Origin: Maribacter huludaoensis
GTDB lineage: Bacteria > Bacteroidota > Bacteroidia > Flavobacteriales > Flavobacteriaceae
Direction of reading: 5' to 3'
Length of the DNA stretch: 64,000 bases
NCBI RefSeq assembly: GCF_029350945.1
Contig: NZ_JARKMS010000001.1
Coordinates: 398,213-462,212 of the forward strand
In this document: positions 63,013-64,000 of the stretch, one piece after another
How positions within the stretch are numbered: position 1 is the first letter of the stretch
How the letters are laid out: every line of letters starts with the position of its first letter
Made by a program: the position numbers and the translations under genes
The notes under the pieces: model-generated
What the model saw: the letters and a program-made list of their open reading frames with translations, nothing else
What the model was told of the DNA's origin: nothing
Database searches by the model: none

Positions 63013-63585
63013 ATGCAAGAATTACTAACTGAAATAAGAGGTTGTACAGTCTGTAAGGCGCAATTGCCATTAGAGCCTAGACCTATTATTGCCGGTTCAA
63101 TTGATTCAAAGATTATTTTGGTAAGTCAGGCACCAGGTAGAAAAGCGCATGTAGAAAATAAAGCTTGGGACGATCCCAGTGGCAAAAAATTACGCGAATG
63201 GTTGGGAGTAAATGAAGAGGTCTTCTACGACCCAAGTAATTTTGCCGTACTGCCTATGGGGTTTTGTTATCCGGGGAAAGGAAAAACGGGCGATCTGCCT
63301 CCAAGAAAGGAATGTGCCCCCTTATGGCATTCTCAGGTATGGGACCAATTTGAAAATGTAAAACTCATTCTACTAATTGGTAAATATTCTCAAGACCAAT
63401 ATCTAGGCAAGCAAGCCAAAAAGAACCTGACCGAAAATGTATTGCATTACAAAGAATACTTGCCTAAGTATTTTCTTCTACCACATCCATCACCTGTAAA
63501 CCGCTTTTGGCGTAGTAAGAATCCGTGGTTCGAGGAAGATGTTGTTGGGGAGTTGCAAGGGTTGGTTGCTGATATTTTGAAATAA
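63013..63585 (+). CDS. Uracil-DNA glycosylase family protein
   Basis: 190 residues from the ATG at 63013; an upstream TTG at 63001 adds four residues. It has the UDG-superfamily start (CTVCKAQLPLEPRPII), catalytic-loop SQAPGRKAHV, VLPMGFCYPGKG and the C-terminal DNA-insertion motif LLPHPSPVNRFW. It belongs to the uncharacterised UDG-like branch common in Bacteroidota and proteobacteria. Base specificity unknown. The two N-terminal Cys alone are not enough for an iron-sulfur cluster of family 4. Confidence 0.85.
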   Translation: MQELLTEIRGCTVCKAQLPLEPRPIIAGSIDSKIILVSQAPGRKAHVENKAWDDPSGKKLREWLGVNEEVFYDPSNFAVLPMGFCYPGKGKTGDLPPRKECAPLWHSQVWDQFENVKLILLIGKYSQDQYLGKQAKKNLTENVLHYKEYLPKYFLLPHPSPVNRFWRSKNPWFEEDVVGELQGLVADILK

Positions 63586-63923
63586 TTATTCGCCATTGCG
63601 AGGCACTAAGCAATCTTTTCTTTTTTAGAGATGGGTATTGTTTGATGTTAATTATTAGGATACATCTTGACTAGAAATGATAAGAAAGGGATTTTTTAAT
63701 AGGTGTTTTTATTGTCACTTCGAGTGAATTTTAGAGGCACGAGAAAATTAGTATCGAGAAGCTTTCACGTTCCAAAAGGTTCTTGATACCCTCCTACTTG
63801 GCGGGCAGACATTTTTTAATTCAATGAAAAAATTGAATTAAAAACCACTCGAACTCACAGCAGAGTTGCATTGTGAATTATTTTAGAAAGTAGTTTGGTA
63901 TTGATAATCGAATAATTTATTTT
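63586..63923. repeat. Dispersed palindromic repeat region (non-coding)
   Basis: No gene is supported here. It holds an ATTGCGAGGCACTAAGCAAT word (63593-63612) and a composite hairpin element: outer arms GTCACTTCGAGTG (63714-63726) and CACTCGAACTCAC (63846-63858), 11 of 13 paired. An inner perfect 13-bp hairpin sits at 63813-63825 with 63832-63844. I recall similar TATCGAGAAC-type elements dispersed through Flavobacteriaceae genomes; copies elsewhere cannot be seen from this window. Confidence 0.6.
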
Positions 63924-64000
63924 TTGCTAATTGCTAATTGCTAATTGCTAATTGCTAATTGCTAATTGCTAATTGCTAATTGCTAATTGCTAATTGCTAA
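63924..64000. repeat. Tandem repeat of a 7-bp unit, at least 11 copies
   Basis: The unit TTGCTAA is repeated perfectly 11 times and is cut off by the window end. As a 7-mer it passes through all frames and puts a TAA stop into each forward frame, so it is not coding. Copy number probably varies by slippage. Confidence 0.95.

Noticed and set aside
63924..64000. CRISPR array
   Set aside because: The unit is 7 bases with no spacers; it is a simple tandem repeat.

Overview
The window looks like a chromosomal segment of a marine-type Flavobacteriaceae member (Bacteroidota; Maribacter/Zobellia/Cellulophaga-like, genus not determinable here). The evidence is low GC content, A-rich leaders without clear Shine-Dalgarno sites, several TTG-N19-TAnnTTTG type promoters, and typical family content (GH3-family protein, GreA-like short protein, YceD-rpmF-fabH-accB-accC, MbnP/MbnH-like pair). 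I found no rRNA, tRNA, CRISPR array, intact insertion sequence or prophage.

Bases 1-15024 are a nitrogen/redox region. The end of an unknown gene is followed by a di-heme b membrane protein, a flavin/2Fe-2S reductase and a pentaheme cytochrome c. Next comes a nitrate uptake operon (NrtA lipoprotein, NrtB permease, two ATPases, outer-membrane porin) ending in a strong terminator, then a NarL-type response regulator and an unrelated unknown gene. The region ends with a fused assimilatory nitrate reductase (molybdopterin enzyme + NAD(P)H/FAD module + BFD-type 2Fe-2S domain) and a rubredoxin fused to a cluster-less nitrite/sulfite-reductase-like fold. The nrt, regulator and nitrate reductase upstream regions share TAC(G/T)TAT heptamers. 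In front of the nitrate reductase these form a perfect 7-2-7 inverted repeat, the geometry used by NarL-family regulators.

Bases 15169-35708 carry signalling, envelope and stress genes: an HD-domain/Pycsar-effector-like membrane protein, an operon of an aldehyde dehydrogenase, a 53-aa membrane protein and a very large lipoprotein (degenerate phosphoesterase + kinase-like domain + outer-membrane barrel), YtxH/holin-like genes, Dps, a cyclase-fold DUF2652 protein, topoisomerase IB, DUF2945 and DUF2383 proteins, a SRAP homologue without its catalytic residues, an AraC regulator, cardiolipin synthase, a GH3-family enzyme and an orphan SUKH-type immunity protein.

Bases 35709-37404 show a small rearrangement: the 3' end of a TauE/SafE exporter gene occurs a second time as a remnant, with a 23-bp identical direct repeat flanking an AT-rich secreted-protein gene. 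Bases 37480-58933 are mostly housekeeping: a sodium symporter, a HGSNAT-like acyltransferase, riboflavin synthase, PdxA, YceD-L32-FabH-AccB-AccC, a GntP permease, ArfB, an ABC ATPase, prolyl oligopeptidase, Asd, MscL, alanine racemase, thymidine kinase and RsmI.

Bases 59027-62493 form a copper-type cassette: a small Cys protein, MbnP-like lipoprotein, MbnH-like di-heme enzyme and an outer-membrane protein with a Cys-rich N-terminus. The window closes with HopJ-family and uracil-DNA-glycosylase-family genes, a dispersed palindromic repeat and an 11-copy 7-bp tandem repeat running off the edge.
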